DNA from: an uncultured Ruthenibacterium sp.
GTDB lineage: Bacteria; Bacillota; Clostridia; Oscillospirales; Ruminococcaceae
Length of the DNA: 44,859 nt
Direction: 5' to 3'
NCBI GenBank assembly: GCA_944388395.1
Contig: CALXIP010000002.1
Span: 1-44,859 of the forward strand
Shown here: piece after piece, positions 22,349-30,606 of the stretch
Position numbering within the stretch: the stretch's first letter is position 1
Layout: each line of letters begins with the position of its first letter
The notes under the pieces: generated by a model
Seen by the model: the letters and a program-made list of their open reading frames with translations, nothing else
Database searches by the model: none
What the model was told of the DNA's origin: nothing
Made by a program: the position numbers and the translations under genes

Positions 22349-23738
22349 ATTGTTGAAAAGCCTGGCCGCCCGGCTGGGCACACCCTGCTATCTTTTTGAC
22401 GCGGACGCCTTTGCCGCGCGGGTGCGCGGGGTGTCCCGGGCGCTGGCCCCGGGGCAGGTGTGCTACGCCATGAAGGCCAACCCCTTTCTGCTGGCCGCCC
22501 TGCCCGATGAGGCGGTCCGGGTGGAGGTGTGTTCGCCCGGCGAATTCGAGCTGTGCATGGCCGCCGGGCTGGACCCGGCCCGCATCGTGCTCTCGGGCGT
22601 GAACAAAGAGGAAAAAGACCTCTTGCGGGCCATGCAAAAAGGCGTTATCATGTACACGGTGGAATCGCTGCGCCAGGCGGACCTGCTGGCGGCGTGCGCG
22701 CGCCGCACGGGCGCGTCCATCCGGGTGCTGGTGCGGCTGTCCAGCGGCAACCAGTTCGGCATGGACGAGGACGACGTGCGCCGGGTGTGCCGGTCCGGGC
22801 TTCCGGTGACGGGGCTTCAGCTGTATTCCGGCACCCAGAAGCGCAAGCCCGCGGTGTTCCGGCAGGAGCTGGAGACGCTGGAGGCGCTGGCCGCCCGGCT
22901 GGAAGCGGAATGCGGCATTTCCATTTCCGAACTGGAGTACGGCCCGGGCATCGGCGTGGAATACTTCCGCCCGGATGACGGCGAAGCGCAGCTGCTGGAG
23001 GCGCTGGCCGGCGCGGTCCGGCAGGCGGCCCGCACCCGCCGGGTGGTGTGCGAGCTGGGCCGGTTTCTGGCCGCGCCCTGCGGCACCTATCTGACGCAGG
23101 TGATGGACGTGAAAACCACGGCCGGCCGCGGCTGGTGCATTGTGGACGGCGGCATCCACCACGTGAATTACTACGGACAGACGCTGGGTATGCGCATCCC
23201 GCCGGTGCGCTTTTTGCCCGCCGCCCCGCGCCCGGGCGAACCCGCCCCCTGGAACGTGTGCGGCTCGCTGTGCACGGCGGGCGACGTGCTGGTCAAGGGC
23301 CTTCCCCTGACGGACCCCCGGCCCGGAGACCTTTTGTGCTTCGGCTCCATCGGGGCTTACTCCGTCACCGAGGGCATGTACCTGTTCCTCAGCCGGGCGC
23401 TGCCGCTGGTGGCGCTGTACACCGGGCAAAACGGCGCGCAGGTGGTGCGCCCCGCGCTTTCCACGGCTTTTCTGAACAGCGCATTTTCGAAGAAAGGAGA
23501 ATCATACAAAATGGACGAACTGCTTGAATTATTACAGGACGCAAAACCCGACATTGATTTTCTCAGCGAAACGGCGCTGATCGACGACGGGCTGCTGGAT
23601 TCCTTTGACGTGGTGAACCTGATCTACGAGATCAGTGAAAAATTCGGCGTGGAGATCCCGCCCGAAGACGTGGTGCCCGAGCATTTCAACTCGGTGCAGG
23701 CCATGTGGGAAATGATTCAGGATTTACAGGAGGAGTAA
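22338..23738 (+). CDS. Fold-III PLP decarboxylase fused to a DltC-like carrier protein
   Basis: One open frame of 466 residues with two parts. Residues 1-380 are a LysA/ODC-type (alanine-racemase fold) decarboxylase: Lys46 in YAMKANPF, SPGEFELC, YGPGIGVEYF, ELGRFLAAPCG, Cys312 and Asp316 in CGSLCTAGDVL, and GAYSVTEG. The PLP-stacking histidine region reads LYSGTQ, with Tyr163 where ODC/LysA have His. Residues 392-466 are a carrier domain with Ser422 in GLLDSFDVV as the phosphopantetheine site. The start is TTG at 22338 with AAGGAGG 8 nt upstream, overlapping dltA by 11 nt. A Shine-Dalgarno and ATG lie inside the linker. Decarboxylation of the carrier-bound amino acid, as BtrK does on BtrI in butirosin synthesis, is my inference. 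Confidence 0.85.
   Translation: MTDELLKSLAARLGTPCYLFDADAFAARVRGVSRALAPGQVCYAMKANPFLLAALPDEAVRVEVCSPGEFELCMAAGLDPARIVLSGVNKEEKDLLRAMQKGVIMYTVESLRQADLLAACARRTGASIRVLVRLSSGNQFGMDEDDVRRVCRSGLPVTGLQLYSGTQKRKPAVFRQELETLEALAARLEAECGISISELEYGPGIGVEYFRPDDGEAQLLEALAGAVRQAARTRRVVCELGRFLAAPCGTYLTQVMDVKTTAGRGWCIVDGGIHHVNYYGQTLGMRIPPVRFLPAAPRPGEPAPWNVCGSLCTAGDVLVKGLPLTDPRPGDLLCFGSIGAYSVTEGMYLFLSRALPLVALYTGQNGAQVVRPALSTAFLNSAFSKKGESYKMDELLELLQDAKPDIDFLSETALIDDGLLDSFDVVNLIYEISEKFGVEIPPEDVVPEHFNSVQAMWEMIQDLQEE
23511..23738 (+). CDS. Carrier protein from an internal in-frame start (DltC-like)
   Basis: ATG at 23511 (MDELLELLQDAKPDIDFLS) is preceded by AAGAAAGGAG about 11-12 nt upstream, all within the frame of the upstream decarboxylase. 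A free 75-residue carrier protein could therefore be made as well as the fusion. Length and the DSFD phosphopantetheine motif fit DltC. No stop codon separates the two parts. Alternatively the fusion arose by loss of a stop codon and the ribosome site is a relic, or a sequencing error removed the stop. Confidence 0.6.
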   Translation: MDELLELLQDAKPDIDFLSETALIDDGLLDSFDVVNLIYEISEKFGVEIPPEDVVPEHFNSVQAMWEMIQDLQEE

Positions 23739-23741
23739 ACC

Positions 23742-24083
23742 ATGCCTTTTATTCATGTGCGCACCAATGTGGAAGCGCCGGACATCGCCTGTGAGCTGGC
23801 CAAGCAGCGCCTGGGCCACGCGGTGGAAGCGCTGCCCGGCAAAAGCGAAGCCTGGCTGATGGTGGAGATCGACCCCGCGGCCTACCTGTGGTTTCAGGGC
23901 TCGTACGAGCCCGCCGCCATGGTCACGGTCAGCCTGTACGGCGGCGCGCCGGAAGAGGCTTACGACGATCTGACCAGCCGCATCACGGAGATTTTGTCCG
24001 GCATTTTTCAAATCGAGCCGGACCGCATTTACGTGCAGTACCAGGAGACCCCGCACTGGGGCTGGAACGGCCGCAATTTCTGA
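23742..24083 (+). CDS. MIF-like tautomerase family protein
   Basis: Protein of 113 residues resembling macrophage migration inhibitory factor and phenylpyruvate tautomerase. Pro2 follows the initiator Met (MPFIHVRTNV) as the expected catalytic base. WLMVEIDP, MVTVSLYGG, IFQIEPDRIYVQY and the C-terminal WGWNGRNF match the MIF pattern (GWNGSTF). ATG at 23742 has GGAGGAG overlapping the previous stop, so it belongs to the dlt-like operon and ends just before the terminator. It would work as a trimer; the substrate is unknown. An aromatic or imino/enol intermediate of the amino-acid chemistry upstream is a guess only. Confidence 0.85.
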   Translation: MPFIHVRTNVEAPDIACELAKQRLGHAVEALPGKSEAWLMVEIDPAAYLWFQGSYEPAAMVTVSLYGGAPEEAYDDLTSRITEILSGIFQIEPDRIYVQYQETPHWGWNGRNF

Positions 24084-24093
24084 CGGTTTCCAT

Positions 24094-24130
24094 AAAAAGG
24101 GAGAGGCAGACCCGCCTCTCCCCTTTTTTT
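24094..24130 (+). terminator. Terminator of the dlt-like operon
   Basis: Stem GGGAGAGGC (24099-24107) / GCCTCTCCC (24114-24122) with an A-run before it and TTTTTTT after. The following 24131-24244 is AT-rich with no gene seen. Confidence 0.85.
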
Positions 24131-24244
24131 GCAAAAACGGTGTTTTTTTCCATCCAATCTTCGAAAATTTTTCGTTTCTTCATAAAGTAGCCATATTTAT
24201 ATCGGATAATAGAACCATCATTTCACGGAAAGGAGCGCTGCGGT

Positions 24245-25096
24245 ATGTTTGGCTATGTGACGCTGGACCGGAAGACCCTCTGTTCAGACGACGCCCGGCG
24301 CTATCAGGCGTACCGCCGCACACTGGCGCAGTCGCTGCGCCAGCGCCACGGCCCGCTGGCACAGCTGGCTCTGTCGCACGACCTGACCTTTCTGGACATT
24401 CTGCTCACCGATGTGTACGGCGACGGGCGAAAGGCCGCCCCCCTGGACCCGCGCTTTTCCAACGGGTTCAGCGGCTACGCCGCGGACATGAGCATCGCCC
24501 TGGCCTTTCACAGCGCCCAGGACGACTGGTCCGACGACCACAACTACATGGCGCTGGCGCTTTTGCACCAGCTGCGCGGCCGGTACGCGGCGGTCAGCCA
24601 CCGGTACCCCCGCCAGTGCCTGGCCATCAGCCACGGCCTGCAGCAGCTGCAGCGGTGCGAAGCGCAAAAGTGCCCGGACCCCACCGTCCCCGCCAGTTAT
24701 TTCGGCCAGCTCACCGCAGACGTGGTGTCCCCCGTCAAGGGCGACTGTGCCGAGGCGCTGCGCCAGCTGGGCGCGGGCCTGGGGGAATTTTCCTACCTGA
24801 TGGACGCCTACGACGATCTGCAGGCGGACCTGCGCGCCGGCCGCTACAACCCGCTGGCCGCGCTGGCCGGCAGCCCGGACTATGAGCAGCAGTGTCAGGC
24901 CCTTTTAAAAGGCGCCATGGCCCGCTGTCTGGCGGGCTTTGAACAGCTGGACGCCGCCCGGCAGGACACCCTGCTGTGCAACGTTCTGTACAGCGGCGTG
25001 TGGCAACGCTACCGGGCGCTGCATGCCGCCCCCGCTTCGAAAGCCGTCCGCGAAGCCCGTCTTTCGTTTTTCCTTCCCCACGGGCCGCGGCGTTAG
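24245..25096 (+). CDS. DUF5685-like protein with isoprenoid-synthase-like Asp clusters
   Basis: Mostly helical soluble protein of 283 residues. The N-terminus MFGYVTLDRKTLCSDDARRY and the pattern DAYDDLQADLRAGRYNPL recall the DUF5685 family of Clostridia (remembered, not searched). Two aspartate clusters, AQDDWSDDHN (about 97-106) and MDAYDDLQAD (about 185-194), sit as the two DDxxD-type sites do in trans-prenyltransferase or terpene-synthase folds. The YCGLC motif often seen in DUF5685 is replaced here by YRRTLAQSL. ATG at 24245 with AAAGGAG upstream. It is a single gene between two terminators. Function unknown; enzymatic prenyl chemistry is only suggested. Confidence 0.7.
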   Translation: MFGYVTLDRKTLCSDDARRYQAYRRTLAQSLRQRHGPLAQLALSHDLTFLDILLTDVYGDGRKAAPLDPRFSNGFSGYAADMSIALAFHSAQDDWSDDHNYMALALLHQLRGRYAAVSHRYPRQCLAISHGLQQLQRCEAQKCPDPTVPASYFGQLTADVVSPVKGDCAEALRQLGAGLGEFSYLMDAYDDLQADLRAGRYNPLAALAGSPDYEQQCQALLKGAMARCLAGFEQLDAARQDTLLCNVLYSGVWQRYRALHAAPASKAVREARLSFFLPHGPRR

Positions 25097-25113
25097 CCTT
25101 CTTCTCCCCCACC

Positions 25114-25150
25114 AAAAGAACCCCCGGGCCAATGGCCCGGGGGTTCTTTT
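25114..25150. terminator. Terminator after the DUF5685-like gene
   Basis: AGAACCCCCGGGCC / GGCCCGGGGGTTCT with a short AAT loop, T4 on the right and A4 on the left, so it can also end the minus-strand dehydratase transcript. Confidence 0.82.
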
Positions 25151-25180
25151 CCTATTATTTCCATCGTTTGTTTCGGGCGG

Positions 25181-25237
25181 TCACCGCCACAGCCTTGAGC
25201 CTTGCATGGGTCCCAGAGAATACAGGGTCGTTCCCAT
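25181..25237 (-). CDS. Possible 18-residue peptide after the dehydratase gene
   Basis: ATG at 25237 is preceded by a strong GAGGAGG about 7 nt upstream and encodes MGTTLYSLGPMQGSRLWR before a TGA. It lies 52 nt after the dehydratase stop and before the shared terminator, so it would be co-transcribed. The only support is the ribosome site; no family is recognised. It may instead be a chance start. Confidence 0.3.
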   Translation of the reverse strand: MGTTLYSLGPMQGSRLWR

Positions 25238-25289
25238 CTGCGTACCTCCTCAAAACATCTTCGGGGGTCAAAAACGTTTTTCCTGCGGC

Positions 25290-26639
25290 TCAGTTTTCCG
25301 CAAACGCCGGGGACAGCCCGGGCACCTTCACGCCCGGCACCTTCACCTGGCCGTACACCGGCGCCGGCGTGCCGGCGCTGCCGCTGCCGTGGTCGTTCAG
25401 GCGTTCCCGCGCCACGCTGAGCATCAGCTTGATGCGGTTTTCCTGGTTGACCCGGGTGGCGCTGGGGTCGTAGTCGATGGGGGTGATGTTGGCGTTGGGG
25501 TAAATGGTGCGGATCTTGTTGATCATGCCCTTTCCGCAGATGTGGTTGGGCAGGCAGCCGAAGGGCTGTGCGCACACAATGTTCTCAAAGCCGGTTTTCT
25601 GCAGCTCCATCATCTCCGACGTCAGCAGCCAGCCCTCGCCCATTTTGTTGCCGTAGCCGATGACGCCCTTGGCCAGCTGCATGGTGTGTTCAAACAGCGT
25701 GGGGGCGTGGAACTGGGGATAGCGGGCAATGGCGTCGATCATGCGCTGTTCGCGCCTTGTCAGCCATTTCATCAGCGCGTCCGCGCCCAGGGCCACCAGG
25801 CGGCTGCCGCCGTACAGGCGGATGGTGATGGACGTGTTGGCGATGCAGTACTGCACAAAGCCCATCAGGCCCGGCAGGTTGACCTCGCAGTCCTCGCTGT
25901 GCAGGAACTCTTCCAGATGGTTGTTGCCCAGCGGCGAATATTTCACGTAGATCTCGCCCACCACGCCCACTTTCACCTTGGGGGTGTAGGTCACATCCAG
26001 GGCGGCGAAATCCCGGGCGATGGCGTTGAAGTTGGCGGTCATGTCCGCCAGCGTCACGCCGTGCTTTTTGTCGAACTGGTCCGCGATCTCCCGCACCCAG
26101 CGGTGCACCAGCGCGTCCGCGCTGCCGGGCTGGTTTTCGTAGGGGCGGGTCTGGTTGGCCAGGCTCATCAGCTCGTCCCCGTAGAACACCGCCGCCAGCA
26201 CCTTGCGGATCAGCGGCAGGGTCAGCTGAAAGCCGCTGTCCTTCTCCAGGCCCGAAAAGTTCAGGCTGGCCACCGGCACCTGGGGAAAGCCCGCCTTTAC
26301 CAGCGCCTTGCGCAGCAGGTGAATGTAGTTGGAGGCGCGGCACCCGCCGCCGGTCTGGGTGATGATCAGGGCCGTGCGGTCCAGATCGTATTTGCCGCTT
26401 TTCAGCGCGTTGATAAACTGGCCGATGACCAGCAGCGCCGGATAGCAGGTGTCGTTATGTACGTACTTCAGGCCTTCCTGCGCCACGTCGTGGCCGCTGT
26501 TGTCCAGCAGCTCCACCTTGTATCCCTCGTCCCGCATGGCCTCCACGATCATCTCAAAATGGATGGGTGCCATGTTGGGCATGAGAATGGTGTGTGTCTT
26601 CTTCATTTCCGGCGTAAACCGGGGGTACTGATATTCCAT
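25290..26639 (-). CDS. 2-hydroxyacyl-CoA dehydratase-like subunit (HgdB/BcrC-type)
   Basis: Protein of 449 residues matching the C-terminal third of the large (about 1,400-residue) activase-dehydratase fusions common in Firmicutes. Motifs include YVHNDTCYPALLVIGQF (a cluster-ligand cysteine region), TQTGGGCRASNYI, CAQPFGCLPNHICGKG and ITPIDYDPSATRVNQENR. ATG at 26639 has GGAGGGG 6 nt upstream. It follows the activase gene by 41 nt. In characterised relatives, ATP-driven one-electron reduction by the activase enables a radical dehydration or reduction. The substrate for this wide family is not known. The Gly/Pro/Val-rich tail from about residue 420 looks disordered. Confidence 0.83.
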   Translation of the reverse strand: MEYQYPRFTPEMKKTHTILMPNMAPIHFEMIVEAMRDEGYKVELLDNSGHDVAQEGLKYVHNDTCYPALLVIGQFINALKSGKYDLDRTALIITQTGGGCRASNYIHLLRKALVKAGFPQVPVASLNFSGLEKDSGFQLTLPLIRKVLAAVFYGDELMSLANQTRPYENQPGSADALVHRWVREIADQFDKKHGVTLADMTANFNAIARDFAALDVTYTPKVKVGVVGEIYVKYSPLGNNHLEEFLHSEDCEVNLPGLMGFVQYCIANTSITIRLYGGSRLVALGADALMKWLTRREQRMIDAIARYPQFHAPTLFEHTMQLAKGVIGYGNKMGEGWLLTSEMMELQKTGFENIVCAQPFGCLPNHICGKGMINKIRTIYPNANITPIDYDPSATRVNQENRIKLMLSVARERLNDHGSGSAGTPAPVYGQVKVPGVKVPGLSPAFAEN

Positions 26640-26680
26640 GATCTGCCCCTCCTTCGGGCAATATGGGCCAGACGCGAAGC

Positions 26681-29575
26681 TCACTGCTCCAGCGCCGCGA
26701 ACAAACTTCTCAGGCGGATGTTCACCGCGCCCAGATTGGCGATCTCGTCGATCTTGATCTGGGTGTACAGTTTTCCCTCTTCCTGCAGGATCTCGCGTGT
26801 CTCGTCGGTGGTGATGGCGTCCACGCCGCAGCCGAAGCTCACCAGCTGCACCAGATTCATGTCCGGCTGATCCGCAATGTATTTGGCCGCCGCATACAGG
26901 CGGGAGTGATAGGTCCACTGATTGAGAATGCTTGTGGGGAATTTTTCCACCAGATGGGAGATGCTGTCCTCGGTGATGACCGCCGCGCCGTGGCTGCAGA
27001 TCAGCTTGTCAATGCCGTGGTTGATCTCCGGGTCCACATGGTAGGGCCGGCCGGCCAGCACGATGATCTGCCGCCCCTCGCTGCGGGCCTTGGCAATGAT
27101 CTCCGTGGCTTTGGCGCGCACCTGCGCCATGTGTGCGTCGTATTCGGCATAGGCCGCGTCCGCCGCGGCGTACACCTCGGGCCGGGTGATGTCCGGCCAG
27201 ATCCGGGCCAGAATGGCCCCGATCTTCTTCACAAAATCCTTATGCCGGTGGATGTCCACATAATCATACAAAAAGCGGATGTTCTGCAGCTCGTGGCAGT
27301 TGGCCGCAATGACCTCGGGGTAATAGGCCACCACCGGGCAGTTGTAGCAGTTGTCGCCCAGGTGTTCGTCCACGTTGTAGGTCATGCAGGGGTAGAAAAT
27401 GGTGTCCACCGCCATTTTGCTCAGCTTGTGGAGGTGGCCGTGCACCAGCTTGGCGGGGTAGCACACCGTGTCCGAGGGGATGGTGCTCTGCCCTTCCAGG
27501 TACAGTTTGCGGCTGGCCGCGCCGCTGTTCACCACCGAGAAGCCCAGCTTTGTAAAGAACGTGTGCCAGAAAGGCAGCAGTTCGTACATATTCAGCGCCA
27601 GCGGCAGGCCGATGGTGCCCCGCGGGCCGGGCTCGGCCCGGTAGCTCTCCAGCAGATGCAGCTTGTACTCGTACAGGTTCAGGGGGTTCTCGGCGCCCCG
27701 GTGGGTGATGGGCCGGTCGCACCGGTTGCCGCTGATGTATTTTTTGCCGCCGGGGAACAGGTTCACCGTCAGCTGGCAGTTGTTGCCGCACAGCCCGCAG
27801 GCCACGTTGCGCACTTCCTGGGTGAAGTTTTCCAGCTCGGTCAGGCTCAGCAGCGTCGACTGCTTGCGGCCCTTGGCCTTGCCGTACAGCGCCGCGCCGA
27901 AAGCGCCCATCAGGCCCGCGATGTCCGGCCGGATGACCTCCACGCCCATCTCCTGTTCAAAGGCGCGCAGCACGGCCTCGTTGTAGAAGGTGCCGCCCTG
28001 CACCACGATCTTTTTGCCCAGCTCTTCGGGGCCGGACGCGCGGATGACCTTGTACAGCGCGTTTTTCACCACGCTGATGGCCAGCCCCGCGGAAATGTTC
28101 TCAATGGAAGCGCCGTCCTTCTGGGCCTGCTTCACGCTGGAGTTCATAAACACCGTGCAGCGGCTGCCCAGATCCACGGGCCGGTCCGCAAACAGCGCCA
28201 GCTTGGCAAATTCGGGCACGTCGTAGCCCAGCGCCTGGGCAAAGGTCTGCAAAAAGCTGCCGCAGCCCGAGGAGCAGGCCTCGTTCAAAAAGATGTTGGA
28301 GATGGCGCCGTTCTCGATTTTAAAGCACTTCATGTCCTGGCCGCCGATGTCGATGACGAAATCCACGTCGGGCATAAAATGCTTGGCCGCCGTAAAGTGC
28401 GCCACGGTCTCCACCACGCCGTAGTCCACGCCAAAGGCGCTTTTCACAATGTCCTCGCCGTAGCCCGTGGCCGTCACGCTGCCGATCTCCAGCCCCGGAT
28501 GGGCGCGGTAGATCTCCATCAGCAGCTGGCGGATGATGGGAATGGGGTTGCCGCTGTTGGGCTGATAGCTGGTGAACAGCAGGTTCTCTTCCTCGTCGAT
28601 GACCGCCGCTTTCACGGTGGTGGAACCCGCGTCGATGCCGATGTACACTTTGCCCACATCGCCGGTGAAGGGGCGGCGGGGCACGCTGGCCTTTGCGTGG
28701 CGCACCCGGAAGGCCTCGTACTCCTCCCTGCTGGCGAACAGGGGCGGGTCAAAGGCATAGCTGGCGGTGGCGCTGTATTTTTCCAGCCGGTCGGCCACCT
28801 CGGCCAGGTTCAGGGCCTTGTCCGAGTACAGCGCCGCGCCCAGCGCCACATAATACAGGCTGTTCTCCGGGCAGGTGCCGGTCAGCTTCAGCACCTTGTC
28901 AAAGCTTTTCTTCAGCTGGGGCAGGAAGGTCAGCGGGCCGCCCAGGTACAGCACGTTGCCCTGGATGACCCGGCCCTGCGCCAGGCCCGCAATGGTCTGG
29001 TTGACCACTGCGTAAAAAATGCTGGCCGCCACGTCGCTGGCTTTGGCGCCCTGGTTCAGCAGCGGCTGAATGTCGCTTTTGGCAAACACGCCGCAGCGGC
29101 TGGCGATGGTGTAGGTCTTCTCTGCGTGGCGGGCCGCCTCGTTCATCTCGTCGGGGGTCATTTTCAGCAGCGTGGCCATCTGGTCGATGAACGCGCCGGT
29201 GCCGCCGGCACAGCTGCCGTTCATGCGCACTTCGGTGCCGTGGGTCAAAAACAGGATCTTGGCGTCCTCGCCGCCCAGTTCGATCACCACGTCCGCGTCG
29301 GGCGCGTAGCGTTTGGCCGCCACGCGGGTGGCGAACACCTCCTGCACGAAGGGCACGTCACAGGCCGTGGCCAGCCCCATGCCCGCGGACCCGGAGATGG
29401 ACAAAAGCGCCTTTTCGCCCTTGCAGATCTCCTTGTCCAGCCGCGCCAACACCTCGGCAGCCTTTTCCACAATGTGGGAGTAATGCCGCTCGTAAGCCTT
29501 ATAAATGATACTGTCTGTTTCATCCAGAACCACACACTTGATGGTGGTGGAACCAATGTCAAGCCCTATTTTCAT
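26681..29575 (-). CDS. Double-domain acyl-CoA dehydratase activase with DUF2229 tail
   Basis: Large ATP-dependent iron-sulfur activase of 964 residues. Two ASKHA ATPase domains of the BcrA/BadF/HgdC type are evident, each with its phosphate-1 motif: IGLDIGSTTIKCVVLDE (about 3-19) and IGIDAGSTTVKAAVIDEE (about 315-332). Cluster-ligand cysteines sit in NGSCAGGTGAF (domain 1) and NEACSSGCGSF (domain 2). The DUF2229-type region follows from about 640, with RPITHRG, DTVCYPAKLVHGHL and LAGRPYHVDPEINHG. ATG at 29575 has AAAAGGA upstream. In many Firmicutes this is one polypeptide with the next gene; here they are separate. Target acyl-CoA unknown. Confidence 0.87.
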   Translation of the reverse strand: MKIGLDIGSTTIKCVVLDETDSIIYKAYERHYSHIVEKAAEVLARLDKEICKGEKALLSISGSAGMGLATACDVPFVQEVFATRVAAKRYAPDADVVIELGGEDAKILFLTHGTEVRMNGSCAGGTGAFIDQMATLLKMTPDEMNEAARHAEKTYTIASRCGVFAKSDIQPLLNQGAKASDVAASIFYAVVNQTIAGLAQGRVIQGNVLYLGGPLTFLPQLKKSFDKVLKLTGTCPENSLYYVALGAALYSDKALNLAEVADRLEKYSATASYAFDPPLFASREEYEAFRVRHAKASVPRRPFTGDVGKVYIGIDAGSTTVKAAVIDEEENLLFTSYQPNSGNPIPIIRQLLMEIYRAHPGLEIGSVTATGYGEDIVKSAFGVDYGVVETVAHFTAAKHFMPDVDFVIDIGGQDMKCFKIENGAISNIFLNEACSSGCGSFLQTFAQALGYDVPEFAKLALFADRPVDLGSRCTVFMNSSVKQAQKDGASIENISAGLAISVVKNALYKVIRASGPEELGKKIVVQGGTFYNEAVLRAFEQEMGVEVIRPDIAGLMGAFGAALYGKAKGRKQSTLLSLTELENFTQEVRNVACGLCGNNCQLTVNLFPGGKKYISGNRCDRPITHRGAENPLNLYEYKLHLLESYRAEPGPRGTIGLPLALNMYELLPFWHTFFTKLGFSVVNSGAASRKLYLEGQSTIPSDTVCYPAKLVHGHLHKLSKMAVDTIFYPCMTYNVDEHLGDNCYNCPVVAYYPEVIAANCHELQNIRFLYDYVDIHRHKDFVKKIGAILARIWPDITRPEVYAAADAAYAEYDAHMAQVRAKATEIIAKARSEGRQIIVLAGRPYHVDPEINHGIDKLICSHGAAVITEDSISHLVEKFPTSILNQWTYHSRLYAAAKYIADQPDMNLVQLVSFGCGVDAITTDETREILQEEGKLYTQIKIDEIANLGAVNIRLRSLFAALEQ

Positions 29576-29733
29576 TCCAAATCCTTTTCTCTTTGCGATA
29601 TAAATCTTCCATTTTAATCTTATTACATTACTATTTTAATGATTAAATCAAAAATTGCAATTGACAAACCATGATATTTGACGAAAATTTTCTTCCAATT
29701 TTGGCAAAATCTCTAAAAAACAGCGGGCAACGG

Positions 29734-29763
29734 AAAAGGCCGGCCCCTGTTTCGGGCCGGCCG
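29734..29763 (-). terminator. Terminator of gpr
   Basis: GGCCGGCCC / GGGGCCGGCC hairpin on the minus strand followed by TTTTCC, immediately after the gpr stop. The AT-rich stretch 29576-29733 must also hold the activase promoter, which I cannot place confidently. Confidence 0.75.
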
Positions 29764-29767
29764 GAGC

Positions 29768-30568
29768 TCAGGATGTGAGGAACGTCAGCTCGCCTACGCT
29801 GAAGGCGGGCTGCAGCGCTTTGTTGATGGCCAGAGACAAAAGCGACGCGCCGTGGCGGATGATGGCGTCGATGTCCTTGGGCGTCATGACCATGGGGCGG
29901 CCGCCGGTCTGCAGGCTGTCCGCCTCCATCACCGTGGGCACCCCCACAGCGATCACCGGCACCCCCAGCGTCTGCTGGGTCAGGGGCGCCGCGTTCTGGG
30001 GCACCAGCCCCGCGGTGGACAGCTGCACGCTGCACCCCAGGCGGCGCGCGTCCGAAGTGCACAGGCTGTCCACGCACAGCACCGCCGCGGGCCGCATCTG
30101 CTGGATCATGCTGCGCAGCAGTTCCGCGGTGGCCATGCCGGTGGTGCCCTCCACGCCCGGCGCAAAGGCCGCCACCGGGCGCAGGCGCGTGCCGGGGGGC
30201 AGCTGCCCGGCTTCGCAGATGTGCCGGGTGACGAACACCTTGGCCGCGGTGGCCGGGCCCAGGGCATCCGCCGTCACGCCCGGATTTCCCACGCCCGCCA
30301 CCAGCACCAGCCCCTCTTTGGGCAGCAGGGTGCGCAGCTGGCTGGCAATGGCCCACACATAGGCCTCGTTCTTGTCGTCAATGGCGGCAAACTGGGGCAT
30401 ATCCAGGGTGATGTAACGCCCCTGCGGCCGCCGCAGACCCGAGCGCTCCACGTCCACCCGCGTCAGCCCGATGCCCGCCGCGCTGGCGGTATAGATCTTG
30501 ACTCCCTGGGGAACCGTCCCCTTGCCCGGCGGATAGATCTCCGCCGCGATATCCGTATACATGCCCAT
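29768..30568 (-). CDS. gpr: Germination protease (SASP-cleaving)
   Basis: Degrades small acid-soluble spore proteins during germination. The protein is 266 residues, somewhat shorter than Bacillus GPR (about 370) and within the range of compact clostridial versions. Motifs: GIGLTRVDVER, GNPGVTADALGP, APGVEGTTGMAT, CVDSLCTSDARRLGCSVQLS, then GVPTVMEADSL. It begins MGMYTDIAAE, with a short pro-region. I chose the ATG at 30568 because GGAAAGGAAGGA lies 7 nt upstream; an earlier in-frame ATG at 30634 falls inside the palindrome near the rpsT promoter. Expression late in the forespore is expected from the family, but no convincing sigma-G promoter is seen. Confidence 0.92.
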   Translation of the reverse strand: MGMYTDIAAEIYPPGKGTVPQGVKIYTASAAGIGLTRVDVERSGLRRPQGRYITLDMPQFAAIDDKNEAYVWAIASQLRTLLPKEGLVLVAGVGNPGVTADALGPATAAKVFVTRHICEAGQLPPGTRLRPVAAFAPGVEGTTGMATAELLRSMIQQMRPAAVLCVDSLCTSDARRLGCSVQLSTAGLVPQNAAPLTQQTLGVPVIAVGVPTVMEADSLQTGGRPMVMTPKDIDAIIRHGASLLSLAINKALQPAFSVGELTFLTS

Positions 30569-30606
30569 ACTGGAATCCTTCCTTTCCCGCGCCCGGAACG
30601 GCGCTG

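Noticed and set aside
20072..22381. Minus-strand open frame of about 770 codons opposite the DltD-like and DltA-like genes
   Set aside because: Composition is typical of antisense frames; the plus-strand genes overlap neatly and have motifs and ribosome sites.
26663..29617. Plus-strand open frame of nearly 1,000 codons opposite the activase gene
   Set aside because: It is His/Gln/Val-rich without motifs or a ribosome site and is the antisense of a gene with clear ATPase motifs.
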